In this document: positions 24,749 to 37,299 of the stretch, piece after piece | Position numbering within the stretch: the stretch's first letter is position 1 | Layout: the number at the start of each line of letters is the position of its first letter | Assembly (NCBI GenBank): GCA_951230915.1 | Contig: OX579634.1 | Span: 42,173,570 to 42,237,569, forward strand | DNA length: 64,000 nt | Reading direction: 5' to 3' | Source of the DNA: Antitrichia curtipendula | Lineage: Eukaryota > Streptophyta > Bryopsida > Hypnales > Leucodontaceae | The notes under the pieces: generated by a model | What the model was told of the DNA's origin: nothing | What the model saw: only the letters and a program-made list of their open reading frames with translations | Databases searched by the model: none | Made by a program: the position numbers and the translations under genes

Positions 24749-25417
24749 ATTGCAGTAGTTGCAACAGAGTGAAATTGGATACATGAACATGGGTCAAAAT
24801 TGAATTGGGATTCATTTCAAGTCTATCTAATTCCTATGAATTGAACTTCATCATGGTCAATATACAAAAAAATTATAAATTAAAACCTTCTATTAAAAAT
24901 TCAACTTCATCTTCTATAAGTATTTTATTGAATTTCAAATTGAAGTATATTCCAAATTTGGTCATTTCTACAATCATTTTCAACAATGACAAAATTTTGT
25001 ATTAATAATTTTGTACTTAGTGCAACTCCATTTCTAAAAGTCTAAAAAGTCAAATGCTAAATTATCCCAAAGCACAACCACCATTGTATTCCACATTTAG
25101 TACACATATGTAAATAGACAAAAATTATTGTAAATAGCCTTCTTTAGGAGGATGTGCTCAATTCTTTGTTTTTGCTCGATCTACTAACTAAAGCCTCCAA
25201 ACCACCCCTCACGCGAGCCCTCAAGACTTGATTTTGATAGAATATTGTATATATTGCACTCGGATTTTGCATGTTATTACTTGGAATTGGTTTGTCCTAT
25301 ATATACACATATATTTGGATATATGTTTGTATATATCTCTCACATATATCCTCATACATATGTTTTGGGAAAAAAATAGAATTGAAGGATATTTCAAAAG
25401 TAGATGCAAATTTATAC
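24749..25417. other. AT-rich intergenic DNA
   Basis: No gene or bounded element. TATATACACATATATTTGGATATA-type low-complexity sequence lies near 25,300. Confidence 0.45.
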
Positions 25418-26368
25418 TTAACCCCTAAAGGTTCTTGACTATGTTTTCACAAAAAACGCTCCCAAACTGCCATTTCTAGTACAAGTACGAAATTTTGGAA
25501 AAAAAACATTTTTGGACACATGTGACCGTAGGATCTTGTAGTAAACTAGTTTGAGAAGATGTGGAAAAATTTCAGAAATTTCCACCGTGTAGATTGCAAG
25601 ATATTAGCATTTGAAGTGACAAAAAACCTTTTTTTGTCCCTGCAAAAAATCGGGCAGCTGCACTTCACATGGTCACATTTGTATGAAAAAATGTCCAAAA
25701 TGGTGGTAACTCTTTGGATTCATTCTTCAAAGCAAGTTAGCTACATGCTTGAAAAATTTCAGATCATTTGGAAATGTACAACATATAGGAAAAAAATAGT
25801 AAGTAGAAAGAAGTAGAAAATGATTCAAAACACTAAATTGTTAAGGATTTAATTATGGAATTTAAAAATGCCAATCCAAACGATTGTAATGTTGTAATAA
25901 ACAATCTACACCTTGTGTTTATATTTTTTTCCCAAAATATTGAAAATTGAGTTAAATAAAGGACTTCAAAGTTTATTTTAAAGTAAAGATTCCATAACTA
26001 CCCACAAACTACCCACAACTAAAATTCCTCATAACTTTCATCTCATAAATCAAAGTGGAATGATTCAAAGCTTTCCTTGTGCACATAAATCTAGAGAACC
26101 AATTTCAAATTTTTATTTCTCTAGAAAACGATTTTTAAAGAATTTTTTTTTGCTGCCCGAGCTACCCGCCGAACAATGAAAACTACATATCATACCATAA
26201 CTTTTTAACTATGTGGTCAAAAGTTATGAAAATTATTGGGCCCTAAAGCTACTCCTCGGGCACATCTTGTGTAAAAATTTCAAAGAAGAAAAATAAAAAT
26301 TCCATTCGTGGTGAGCTGCCCCAAAATGCTATGTTGTCAAAAAATGGTGTTTGGTCCTTTAGGGGTTA
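25418..26368 (+). mobile_element. Family B TTAA-bounded element, full length
   Basis: TTAACCCCTAAAGGTTCTTG at the left and TTTGGTCCTTTAGGGGTTAA at the right, a clear inverted pair with TTAA on both sides. The interior holds AACTGCCATTTCTAGTACAA, GTGTAGATTGCAAGATATTA and GAGCTACCCGCCGAAC. The 85-codon frame at 25,559 lies across the shared core and is not a gene. Confidence 0.88.
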
Positions 26369-27683
26369 AAGTGGAATGACTGTGATGCTTTTGATAATCC
26401 ATTTGGAACAATGCATGAAAGAGGCATTCTCCCAAATGTGAGGAAAAAAACTTCATTTATCAATTCTTCCTAATTTTGCAATGAAAATAACATTGGTCAT
26501 ATAGAAAATGAATTTAAAAACTTGTTAAAAAACTTCCAGCCTTGTTGTATACTGATATTTTGATTTTAAAATTTATATCATGTGTTTCTGTCTGTTATTA
26601 ATAACATATAGTAAAAATTTACGAAAATGAAAAACTACCAATACAAAGCATAAAGGAGAGTAATTTTTTTTCCGTGTGTGTCACAAAAGTTCCGCTTGCA
26701 AACAAAAGAACCAAGAATTTTGAATTTTGAATAATTAAAATCTCGAAAATAAGTCCTTTGAGCTCAGACATGGAAGCTGACAACACACGATTCTAACTTA
26801 CATGCCAGAATTATCAGATGGCAGGATCAGTACTCTTTTACTTAGAGTCGGTTCCCATCACATCAACCAAACCTTTTTGGAGGTACTAAGATAACTACAC
26901 CTAAAATTGTACAAATAAACAATTCAGCATGATTTTCATTATTATATTAATTTTTTTGTGTGGCTATCACTGGTAGTCAAAAGAGGATTCTAGATTCTCT
27001 TAGAATGCATTTTTTTGACACTGTATAAATGAACTATGAATTTTCAAAGTGCTAAAAATAAGTGTCTAGAATCAACCATAGACTATCATGAATAGTGGGA
27101 GTATATTTTAGACAAGAATCTGTAGTGGTATGTTCTAGAAGTGGTTGAAATGAGGCGTAGTTACCATTAATTGATGAAACTATCAAAGGATTTGGTCAAA
27201 ATTCACTTAAGAATGGGATGATTTTATCGTGAATGAATGAGCAATGTGTCTTCCCAATTGCAAAAAAATGTTGACATTTCTTTAAATTAGAAAAATGATC
27301 AAAAGATCAAGGAGTTGACGTGTTGTCACCTTACTAAATTGTTGGAAAAAAATTGATTTTTTCACAAAAGGTGTAAGGGCATTTGCACTCTAAGATGTAT
27401 TATTCTTAATTTTTTTTTCTTAGGGAGGTGATTGCATTGTGTGAAGGACTTTGAAAATTTCAACTTCAGTGAAAATGCACATTGCGTCTGAAGGTTCTTT
27501 TCTTGCAAACAGAGGCATATGCAAAGGATATAACTACATTGAAGAAATACATGAAAAACCCCTCCATATGATTTAATGAAAAACATTAAATGGGGTCCTT
27601 TATCATGGTACACTTAGCATATGAAATTTAGAAATCTCATTATAACAATTGAGATAATCTCCAATTTTTTTTAACACAAATCA
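26369..27683. other. AT-rich intergenic DNA, nothing recognised
   Basis: No repeat family or gene seen; slightly less AT-rich near 26,690-26,880. Confidence 0.45.
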
Positions 27684-28624
27684 ATAACCCCTAAAGTTCC
27701 TTGACTATGTTATCACCAAAAACGTTCAAAAATTGCTATTTTTAATACAAGTATCAATTTATTGAAAATATCACTTTTGTACATATGTAACCATAGGATC
27801 TTGTAGTATGCTAGATTGAGAAGATGTGGAAAAAATTTCAGAAATTTCCACCGTGTAGATTGCAAGATATTAGTGTTTGAAGTGAAAAAATCCCTTCTTT
27901 TGGTCACTGCAAAAAAATGGGCAGCTGCACTTCACAAGGTCACATTTCAATAGAAAAAACTGTCCAAAATGGTGGTGCTTCTTTGGATTCATTCTTCAAG
28001 GCAAGTTGGCTACATGCTCATAAAATTTCACATCATTTGGAGTTGTACAACATATTGGAAAAAAATAGTAAGTAGAAAGAAGTATAGAATGATTCAAAAT
28101 ACAAAATTGTTAAGAATTTGGTTATGAAATTGAAAAATGCCAATCCCAATGGTTGCAATGTTGTAATAAACATTCTACATCCTATGTATTTATTTTTTTT
28201 CAAAAATATTAGAAATTGAGTATAATACAATAGAGGACTTCAAAGTTTATTTTAGAATAGGGAATCCATAACTGCCCGCAAACTAAAACACCTCATAACT
28301 TTTGACTCATGGATCAAAATAGAACAACTCAAAGCTTTCTATGTATATTTAAATCTGAAAAATTAATTTTAAATTTTTATTTTTGAAAAAAAGTGATTCT
28401 TTTAGATCTGCCCGGACTGCCTAAGTTGACAAACAAACCACATATTAGGCCATAATTTTTTACTCATATTTTCAAATGTCCTAAAATACAGTGCACATAA
28501 AAGATATTCCTCATCCACACCTTCAATTAAAATCTGGGCCAAAAATATGGAAGTCTCTAGTCACACATACTTATCCAAATTTTCTATGTTGCCAAAAAAT
28601 GTAGCTTGGTCCTTTAGGGGCTAA
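27684..28624 (+). mobile_element. Family B TTAA-type element, full length
   Basis: ATAACCCCTAAAGTTCCTTG at the left and TTGGTCCTTTAGGGGCTAA at the right; the flanking tetramers are ATAA and CTAA, i.e. decayed TTAA. Aligns with the 25,418 copy throughout, including GATTGCAAGATATTAGTGTT. Confidence 0.85.
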
Positions 28625-28839
28625 AATCATTAAGATAGTAGATTTCATGATCATATTATTTTAGGAAATACAAAGAAACATTTTTACTTTGTCATAAGAA
28701 GATAGCCACATTCACTACTTTCACTATTAATAATGAAGACTCTAAGTGTAGCCTTCTTAAGGAGTATAGATCCATGGGTCAAAAATAAATATAACACTCA
28801 CAAACTGTTTTAAATTTATATTGTTTAACAAAAAAGGTA

Positions 28840-29751
28840 TTAACCCCTAAAGTCCTATTGGCCCTATGGGGGCCAAAGGCAACCTTGGGTAGACTCATAT
28901 AGTCTCATTATTCATTTAATTTTTTGAGACCTGAATTTTTTTTGCGAAAACAGAAAAAAACATTACCTTTCCAAAAATATAATTTTTATTTCAATCAAAG
29001 CAGAGGAGAAAAAGTTATGGTAAAAGAAAGCCCTTTCTTTTAATTTGTCACATAGAAAAAAATCTTAAAAAATGGTCAAAATGAAATGAATTTTTTTTTT
29101 GGTAGTTTATATTATTATGTACATGGAAAGCTTTTATTTATTCCATTTGGATTTGTTATGTGAAAGTTATGGACATTATTGTTTTTTGGGCAATCAAAGC
29201 ATCTTCTTGAAAAAATAATTTGTAGGATTCAATTCTGACCTCAATTTTCACAATTAAAAAAAAAAAGTTTTACAAAGTTAAGATCTCTTGCTAGAACAAT
29301 CTCACCACTGAGATTAGTGCATTTCGGTCTCATTTTAGAGCTATTCATTATTTAGATTTTTCTTCGATCTCAAACCTATTTCTACTTAACAAATTTTTAA
29401 TGAGTGAAAACTAGGTGAATATTTTTTCCCCCTAGACTCTTAACTCAACTAGAAATTTTAATATTAGTAAAGCAAAAATTATAAATTATGAAGGTTCAAA
29501 GCCAAAAAATGTAATTGAGCAATGTGTCAAAAAACTTGTTTGCTTCACTTTATACGCAAATATCTTGCAATCTACATGATCAAAGTTTGTGAAATTTCTT
29601 CCAAACATTATTATACTAACCTAGTGCAAGATCCCATGGTTAGATTTGTAAAAAAAATACACTGAAATTTATTTTTTTGCTCTTTGTAATAGAAATGGCA
29701 GTTTTGACTAAGTTTTGATGGAAAAAGAGGGCTTGGGACATTAGGGGTTAT
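28840..29751 (+). mobile_element. Family A TTAA-bounded element, full length
   Basis: TTAACCCCTAAAGTCCTATT at the left, with the subterminal hairpin as GGCCC-TATG-GGGGCC (both arms changed together relative to GTCCC/GGGAC), and TTGGGACATTAGGGGTTAT at the right. Interior core ATCTTGCAATCTACATGATC near 29,563. Confidence 0.82.
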
Positions 29752-30009
29752 ACGTAAATCAATGCAGATGTGCAAATGTGAATTTGACTTGTTAATTTTA
29801 GCCTATAACAAGGATGTGATTATTAATTCGAACTCATAAGCTTTAAAGTATTTAGTTTAATTTTGAATCTCTAACTTTTGGAGTTCTAACAAAATTTCTC
29901 AAGGTTTCATCGTCATAGCATTCTAAATTTTTAAGGAAATTAGACAATGGTTATATTTGTGGTAACATTTTTAAAATTATTTACAGTATTGTATTTACAA
30001 TATTTATAG
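29752..30009. other. AT-rich spacer
   Basis: Nothing recognised. Confidence 0.4.
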
Positions 30010-30196
30010 TCTTTCTGAAGGGGGTAGGCAGTGATTGCTTCTTTTGGGTGCATTGTGACACTTTTGTCACAATGCACCCAAATTTCAATTTTTTTTATTA
30101 ATTCTCTGGTAACCCCCCAAATTTTTAAAATTATTTTAAAATTTTTAAAATTTTCCTACCCACCCCCTTCCCTTGCCCTCTTATAATTTTCAGAAA
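30010..30196. mobile_element. Small inverted-repeat element with an internal perfect hairpin
   Basis: CTTTCTGAAGGGGGTAGG at the left and CCTACCCACCCCCTTC plus TTTTCAGAAAG at the right are inverted, apart from an insertion in the right arm. Inside, 30,043-30,060 and 30,065-30,082 form an 18-bp perfect stem (TTTGGGTGCATTGTGACA) with a 4-base loop. Confidence 0.6.
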
Positions 30197-30201
30197 GGAA
30201 T

Positions 30202-30774
30202 CCCGGGGAGATCACTTAGTGTATCTATAACTAACCACGTGTGTTCAAGTGATTTTTTGTCCTCCTATTTATTTTTTAATGAACTTTGATATTGACCTAT
30301 AATTTTGAGTATTGTTTAATAAAGGCTATAGGTTTCTATTGCCAAAAACTCCCAATTCAAATACCATATTAAATGATTTCTAGAGAAGGTTGAAAAATGA
30401 ACTAAATGGTATGTTTTTCAACTCAAATATTTATAGAGAATGAATTTAGATGACCAATGCATCAATATTCAAGGAATATGAAATTTCAATAGAGATTTTT
30501 TTTTGTGTTTTTTATACAATTTTTTCTTATATAAAATAGGGGTGTGAAAGTTATTTTCAGCTTTGCAGTGTATTTTTTTACTTCAAAAATTAGTAACTAA
30601 TTATAATTAAAAAATTAAATTATCAATAATTCAAAACATAAACTTTCAAAGTAGGAAACCCTACTCATTTTTTTTTTTTTTTTTCCTTTTATTTAAATTT
30701 TAGAACATAAGATAGGGGGTCTAAAATCTTAACGCACGTAGTTCCTAATGGACCCTCTAAGTGATCTCCCCGGG
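30202..30774. mobile_element. hAT-like non-autonomous element with 8-bp target duplication
   Basis: Terminal inverted repeats CCCGGGGAGATCACTTAG at 30,202 and the exact complement ending at 30,774. AAAGGAAT flanks both sides (30,194-30,201 and 30,775-30,782). An 8-bp duplication is characteristic of hAT transposons. The 573-base interior is A/T-rich with no transposase. The same 8-mer could also be influenced by the neighbouring element's edge, but the fit is exact. Confidence 0.82.
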
Positions 30775-30799
30775 AAAGGAATGCAATTGACAAACAACA

Positions 30800-30965
30800 T
30801 GGGATAAACAATATCCCGTATCTTGTACCCATACCCGTATTCATATTCAATATTGCACCGTATCTATATCTATATTTATATTCAGTATTTACTATATATT
30901 TGTATATAATATTGTATACGTATCCAATATTCATTTTGGTATCCGTATATGTATTGATATTTGGA
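30800..30965. repeat. Cryptic TATC/GATA-type low-complexity tract
   Basis: Degenerate repetition of CGTATC, CATATTC and TATATC words, as also seen at 42,545-42,780 in the complementary sense. Confidence 0.6.
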
Positions 30966-32116
30966 CGGCTCAAGTTAAATCTCACAAAATCAACGGCTTG
31001 TGATTTTATGAGAAATCAACGGTGATTGCAAAGGTAAACATTTTTAAAAACAAACAATCAATGGCCTTTAAATTTTTTAAGAGGGGGGGGGCAACTAATA
31101 CAAACTCCAAGGATGACAGCCTCTTTTCACTGGATTGGGATTGGGATCTTTATTCATATGACCAAAATGGACAAAAAAATACGGACATTCAATCCTTCAT
31201 TTTCTTGGAATGGATAATGTTTGATAATTATTCTCTTGGATTTTGTAATGGAAGAATCTATATAGATTATCTCATTGTTTTTTATCCCTAAATATCCAAA
31301 GCTCCATATCATAATTTGTCTATTGAAGATTTTGTGTAAGGGTGTCTGGACATTGCAAATCTTTATTTTTTTAGTGTTAAAGTCACATGGAGATAAGTCA
31401 TTAAACTTAATCATAAAGAGAAAATTACATTGAAAATTCATTTAAAAAAATTACAAAGTAGATTTCAAGAAGTTATAATTCAACTATGATTATACATGTT
31501 ATATCTTTTAGCCTCAATTTTATATATGACATGTAAAAAATAAATTGAAAGACTTCAAGTCACTTTCACAATTTAAATACCCTCCTAATCAACATTATAT
31601 TCTTTCAATCTATAAGTGAGATTGTTGTGGGTTTTTTTTCTATATAATGTATAACACAATTAGTTTGAATTCATACAATTATAATTTGAAATCAATTAAG
31701 GAATCTAATTAAAAAATTTATTTTTTGTTTATTTTTTAGCAAACTTCAAGAAACTTGAAAAAAGTCTTGGACACTTAGGGAATAAAGATGTTTTGAAAAG
31801 TTTAAAGTGTTGCTTCATGTATTAATTGCTTACAATTTTCAATTGAAAATGAATTGATGGAAGTAATTTTTGAATATAAATGAAGTTTACATATAATTAA
31901 AAACTTTATTTTTTTATATTAAATCAAATTTTGCTTTCTATTGTAACAAAATAAATTTTACATATTGTGAACATATTGTTTACTACTCCGATGTATACTT
32001 CTAGTATGACTCTAACCTATCAAAGTTACAACATTTAAGCCCCTAAAATTCCTTAGAAGAAAATTGTGTTTTCAAAGTTTTGGTCACTAAGGTCTTTGAC
32101 TTGCTTGTGCGCACAA
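30966..32116. other. AT-rich intergenic DNA
   Basis: No gene. TTTAAGCCCCTAAAATTCC near 32,035 looks like a lone family A/B end. Confidence 0.4.
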
Positions 32117-33004
32117 TTACCCCCTAAAGGACCAAGTGTCCGTTCAACGTATGCAAGAAATCTTGGGTAGGTTCCTACAAAGTCATTTTCGGTTGGATGT
32201 TCATGAAATTTAGACACAATGTGTACACATGTATTTCCGTGAAAAACTCATTTTTTTCCAATTGGGTGCTCGGATCAAAAGTTATGTTGCCCTGACTTTG
32301 GGGGCAGCTTGGGTAATTTGGAGAATCTTTTGCAAAAAAGATTATGAAGTTTTGAAATTTGGCATGGATGTAACTAATAAAATATGGCATACAATTGTCC
32401 AAAAAATATAAATTTTAGTTGTCCAATCACATTCTATGAGTCAAACTTTGTTAGCTATATTGGGGTAGTTTCAAGAAAAAACATTTTCTTCTAACTTCAA
32501 ACCCTATTATCTTGCAATTAGTGAAGTCAAAATTCTTGAATTTTTTTCCAAATATTTTAAATGTTTATCTCTAATTTTTCACCGTTTGGATTTCAAATAA
32601 AATATTTCCTCATTGCACAAAAAATGACTAGTGTATTGCCAGTTCACTTAACCTCCTTGCATTGCAGGGTGATTTAGAATAAGCTAGACTCTATATTTTG
32701 TTCTAAATTTTTGTGTGAGTGAACCTAATATCATATTATTATAAATGGTCAAAAATCTCATGTTTGTGTAGAACAAAAATTTTACTCCAAATGAGCCCGA
32801 AGTTGCTGACCCTGTTTCACAGGATTGGAAAAAAGTTTTTTTTCTCACTTCAAATGCTATAATCTTTCTATCCGCGCGGTGAAAAGGGCTGAAATTTTTT
32901 CGGCACTTTGGTGAAATAATTACTTTAGTTTTGTACCATTGAAGTTCCAAAAAAAAGTTTTGATTCTCTTTTTTGAATAACATACCTGGTCCTTTAGGGG
33001 TTAA
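32117..33004 (+). mobile_element. Family C TTAA-bounded element, full length
   Basis: TTACCCCCTAAAGGACCAAG at the left; CTGGTCCTTTAGGGG then TTAA (33,001-33,004) at the right. The interior differs from A and B (GTCCGTTCAACGTATGCAAG; CTATCCGCGCGGTGAAAAGG), though related core words are present. Open frames of 75 and 99 codons on the reverse strand are not recognisable. Confidence 0.8.
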
Positions 33005-33319
33005 TAACTGAAGTTGAATGCAAATTTTTCTACAAATTTTTCATAAGTGAGTTATTGCGTGTTTTGACCTCAAAAATCAAATATCATATTTCTAAAATTT
33101 TGTATATGTGAATTTGGGTTGTACAATTTTCTACATGCAGATTTTTTGCAATCATAGGAATTTTGTTTAATTATTGACTGTTTTGAATAATTAATCTAAA
33201 TTCCTATGATTATTGAAGGACTAACAATGATGAGGGATTGCCACATGGCATTTTTAATTAAAAAATCATGTTTTTTTTTGGGCACCATGGCAAATTAGTT
33301 TATGAGTCTTTGAATCTTC

Positions 33320-34161
33320 TTAACTTCCAAAGGACCATCGTCCCCTCAGGAGACAAAATGGATTTTGGGCAAGTTCTTATGTCCTCAATTTTTAGTATAA
33401 TTTTTTGAACATTCTCATAAGCTAGAAAAACTTATTATCTTTGTGGTTATATAATTTTTATTTCAATTGGTGCCCAGGAGAAAAAGTTATGCCATCCTAA
33501 ATATAATTTTTATGTTGTTGGGCATAAAAAAAAATCCACAAAAATTTGAAACAAATTAAAAAATTAAATTTATTTTATAGATCATATTTTTATCTATATG
33601 TGAAGCTTTGATTCATTCCATTTGGATAAGTGAGATGAAAGCTATGAACAATCTTATTTTTCAGGCAATTTAAGCATCTTCTCGAAAAAATAACTTATAA
33701 GATTCATTTTTGAATGCTATTCTCACAATTTTTCATTGGACATGGTTAGATTTGCCTGCTAGAACAATCTCACCATTGTCCATCTTAGAGCTATTAACGA
33801 CTTAGTTTTTGCTTCAATCTTAGACCTATTTTTATGTAACAATAATTTAAAGAATAAAAATCAAGTTTTATTTATTTATTTTTAAAATTGTATATTTTCA
33901 ACACAATTTTTTTAAAATTCAAAATCATCTGATATTGTAGCCAATATTCAATTTTTTTTTCTAACTTTGAGAGCTAATATCTCTTAATTTGTATAGTCAA
34001 ACTTCATGAACTTTTACCACATAATCTTTGACAAGTAAAGTATAAGGTCTTCTAGTTATATACTAAAGATTTTTTGATTTTTTTTCTTGAGTAAACACAT
34101 TAGAAATGGCAATTTTGAATAGTATTTGATAGAAAAATGGCCTTGATTTTTAAGGGATTAA
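33320..34161 (+). mobile_element. Family A TTAA-bounded element, full length
   Basis: TTAACTTCCAAAGGACCATC at the left, hairpin GTCCCCTCAGGAGAC, TGGATTTTGGGCAAGTTC; right end GGCCTTGATTTTTAAGGGA then TTAA (34,158). Confidence 0.75.
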
Positions 34162-34818
34162 CTTTAAAATTTTGCAACATAGATTTTAAATTAAAAATTT
34201 CTAATTGTGAAGAATTGAGTTGCAAACATTGGAAAATTAGAAGTTAAAAAAATAAAGTTTTTTTCATTCTTTAAAAAATTGTTAAGTAGAAGAAAATAAG
34301 CAATAAAGGAAAAAGATAAATCATTAATAACTCTAAGATGAAATTAAAACACACTTATCCCAATGGTGAGATTGTTCAAACAATTGAAGTTAACCATGTA
34401 GAGCATTTTACTTGAACAAATGTAAAAATTGAACTAAAAAACAAATCCTATATGTTATTTTGTCAAAAGGATGCTCTAATTGCCTGCAAAACAAGATGCT
34501 CCATAATTTTCCCATCACAAATCCAAATGGAATGAATCAAATATTTTTATATAGACAAAAATACCCATGTCTATGAGTAAAAAAAACTTAATTTAAATTT
34601 CAAGTTTTTGTAGATTTTTTTTCTACCTGTTGAGTTCAATTTTGGACTAATTGTGGTATAACTTTTGTATTTGGTCACCAATTGAAATATAAATTATCTT
34701 TCCAAAAAAATAATAAAATTTTCTATCTTACAAAAAGAATTCACCAAAATTTGAGCTCATAGGAACTTGCTCCAAATCCATGTTGTTCCCAAAGCAAATA
34801 ATGGGACTTAGGAATTAA
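34162..34818 (-). mobile_element. Family A element, reverse, truncated left
   Basis: Reads as the complement of family A: CAATGGTGAGATTGTTC, GATGCTCTAATTGCCTGC, TCATAGGAACTTGCTCC, AATGGGACTTAGGAATTAA. The inner end is lost against the preceding copy. Confidence 0.65.
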
Positions 34819-35965
34819 GCAATTTCATAAATGGTAAAAAAATTGACTTTGAAATTTTTTGAATTTGTTCAAAACAAAGGTAAGATTAAAATCTATACTT
34901 GGAATCATTGTTTTCACATGTATTTTCCATCTAGAAATCCATTAGAAATTTTAGAAAATTTGACCCCATAGATTGCAAGATGTTTTCATCCAAAGTGAAG
35001 AAAATAAAGTTTTTTCCACCTTGTTTGACTAGATTTTTGGCTTTGAATCTTCATAACTTCAAATTTTTGTACTATTGATTTTATTTTCCTAAGCTTTTAT
35101 GTTGAATAGTTGAGTTGAGAATCTAGGAAAAAAATTCAAGAAAAAAATAATTAATATTTATTCATCAAATTTTTTGAAATTAGATGTAGGTTCAAGATTG
35201 AAGCAAAACTGAACCATTAATCCTTGTGCATCACAATGAGAACAACATGAGCAAGGAACTTTTTTTTGTTGGATTTAAAAAATCCGGAATAATTTGAGAC
35301 ATACTCAGTTGCTGAAGTTTTCATGGTTTAGATTTGAAGTCAACTTAGTCAAGAGTGCAAATCTGCAAATCATAAGAGAATCCACCATGCAAATTTCAAA
35401 ATTATAACATTTGGTGAACATGGTATTTCACAAATCTTGGTTTCTTAGCGTCCCAAAAACATCCCCTCTGATGCACAACGGTTAATAGTTCTAAGATGGA
35501 ATTGAAGTACAATAATTCCAACTGTGAGATTGTTTTAACAAACAAACCTAACTTTATCTAGCAATATTTTTTGGAAAATTATAGAAATCGCATTAAAAAA
35601 ATGAATCCTATAGGTTATCCAAAAAACTAAGATTGTCCACAACTTTCTCATCACTAGTCCAAATAGAATGATCAAAACTTCAATTGTAGACAAAAATATA
35701 ATATTTCAGGAATTTAAAAAAATAAAATTCTTTTTATTTTTTGTGATTTTTTGTGCTGTCCACCTACCTCCGTTTTTGGCTTATTGTGCCATAACTTTTT
35801 CTACCAAGCACCGATTGAAACAAAAATTCTATATCCATAAAGCTCTCACAAAATTGCACATCCTCAAAAAGTTTCAAAAACATTTACTACGAATTGAGAC
35901 AATAGGAACCTACATGGACCCAAATTGTTCCCTAAAGGAACACATACTAGTCCTTTATGGGTTAA
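34819..35965 (-). mobile_element. Family A element, reverse, outer end intact
   Basis: Matches family A from about 34,900 (TAGATTGCAAGATGTTTTCA near 34,970) to the terminal TCCTTTATGGGTTAA (35,965). The subterminal hairpin appears as GTTCC-CTAAA-GGAAC, another paired change. The left limit is unclear and extra sequence is included (35,225-35,470). The 100-codon frame at 35,668 is the same family-wide open stretch seen in other A copies and is not called. Confidence 0.6.
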
Positions 35966-36021
35966 AATGATAACTTTTCAATGAACCTATATTCTATTAT
36001 AAAAGCAAAATATAAGTTTTT

Positions 36022-36305
36022 TTAAGGTGGGCCCCTCCAAACCGCCATTTTTTGCTATTCTACCTATTTACTATTATTAGATTGGTATAAATTTCATGCT
36101 TTCTTGTTGGAAAGTGAAAGGAGGTTCTAACCTACTAAAGAATACAACATTTGGATATCGTATGCAAAAGTTATCAAGGGTCAAAGTATTATTCAAGGTT
36201 CTAAAATTGTTTCTTCTATATATGTGCATATAGATTTTAGAGATGTTCATAGAGTGACAATGGCGGTTTCAGGTCAAGTAGTGCATTTGTGGGTGCCCAC
36301 CTTAA
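36022..36305 (+). mobile_element. Family G TTAA-bounded element, copy 2
   Basis: TTAA (36,022-36,025) then GGTGGGCCCC; right end GGGTGCCCACC then TTAA (36,302-36,305). Interior as in copy 1. Its right TTAA is also the left TTAA of the next element. Confidence 0.82.
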
Positions 36306-37280
36306 CCCCAAAGTGGCAAAGAGGACAGAAAGTGTCCTCACTTAAATTCAAGTCCAGTTCAAAGTGCTGTAACTTTTGCATCCAAGGTCCAAATTCAATA
36401 AAACTTGTTGAAAAAGTTGTGTTCTCCCCTCTAGTTTGTGTGGTAAAATTTTTAGATTAATCCAAGTTTTATTGATTTTTTGGAAGCCAATCGAAGTTCA
36501 CAACTTCAATTTGAGTTCACCAAATTGTATTTTAGGGCTGCAACTTCGGGGCCTTGTATCTCCTTCATCCACTGCTCATTTTCAATAAATAAAAATTGGA
36601 TTTTGTTCCCCTTGAAGTATAGTTATTGTGGTAAAATTTTCATGTCAATCCAAGTTGTTTTGAATGTTTGGGAGCAATTCGAAGTTCCAAATCTTGCCAT
36701 TTTTGGAGTATAGTGAACTTCGGCAACTTGTTTCTTCTTCATACAGAGTCCATTTTCAATAATTCTTTTTGGAAAAATTGCGCATACTAGTCTAGTTTGT
36801 GTGGCTAAAATTTCATGTTAATCTAAGAATTAATGAGTGACAGAGAAGCATTCTAGTAGAATGAGGTTCAACTTTAGATCTGTTTTTTGCAATTTTTCTT
36901 GCTGATTTTTGACATTTCAAAGCCGTTTTGTAGACACAATGAGTCAATTGAATGAATTTTTTTTCCACCAATGTGTTTGTATACTAGTTTTGAATCATTT
37001 TGTAGTGTAAAGTTTTTTCAGTTGAGTAGGTTTAGAAATCAAATTTCACCTCCAAATGTGTTTTTGGGAAAATTTCAGCATCCATTTTCAACACTAAAAC
37101 ATTATGATCTTGCAATCTATGTGGCCAATTGACTTCAAATTTTGTATATGTCATCTACAACATGTACACTACAAAATTGTACGGTTGAGATTTGTATAAC
37201 TTAAAGACATTTAGATCCATAAAGCTTCAAAAGCAATGATGTTTTTGAACCCCAGAAATTGAATGTCACTTTGGGGTTAA
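36302..37280 (+). mobile_element. Family E TTAA-bounded element, copy 2
   Basis: TTAACCCCAAAGTGGC at the left and GTCACTTTGGGG then TTAA (37,277-37,280) at the right. About 979 bases and colinear with the reverse copy at 13,227-14,199; long stretches are identical. The subterminal words GAGGACAG and CTGTCCTC occur near the left end. No transposase. Confidence 0.87.
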
Positions 37281-37299
37281 ATTAATGGTCATTTCCATT

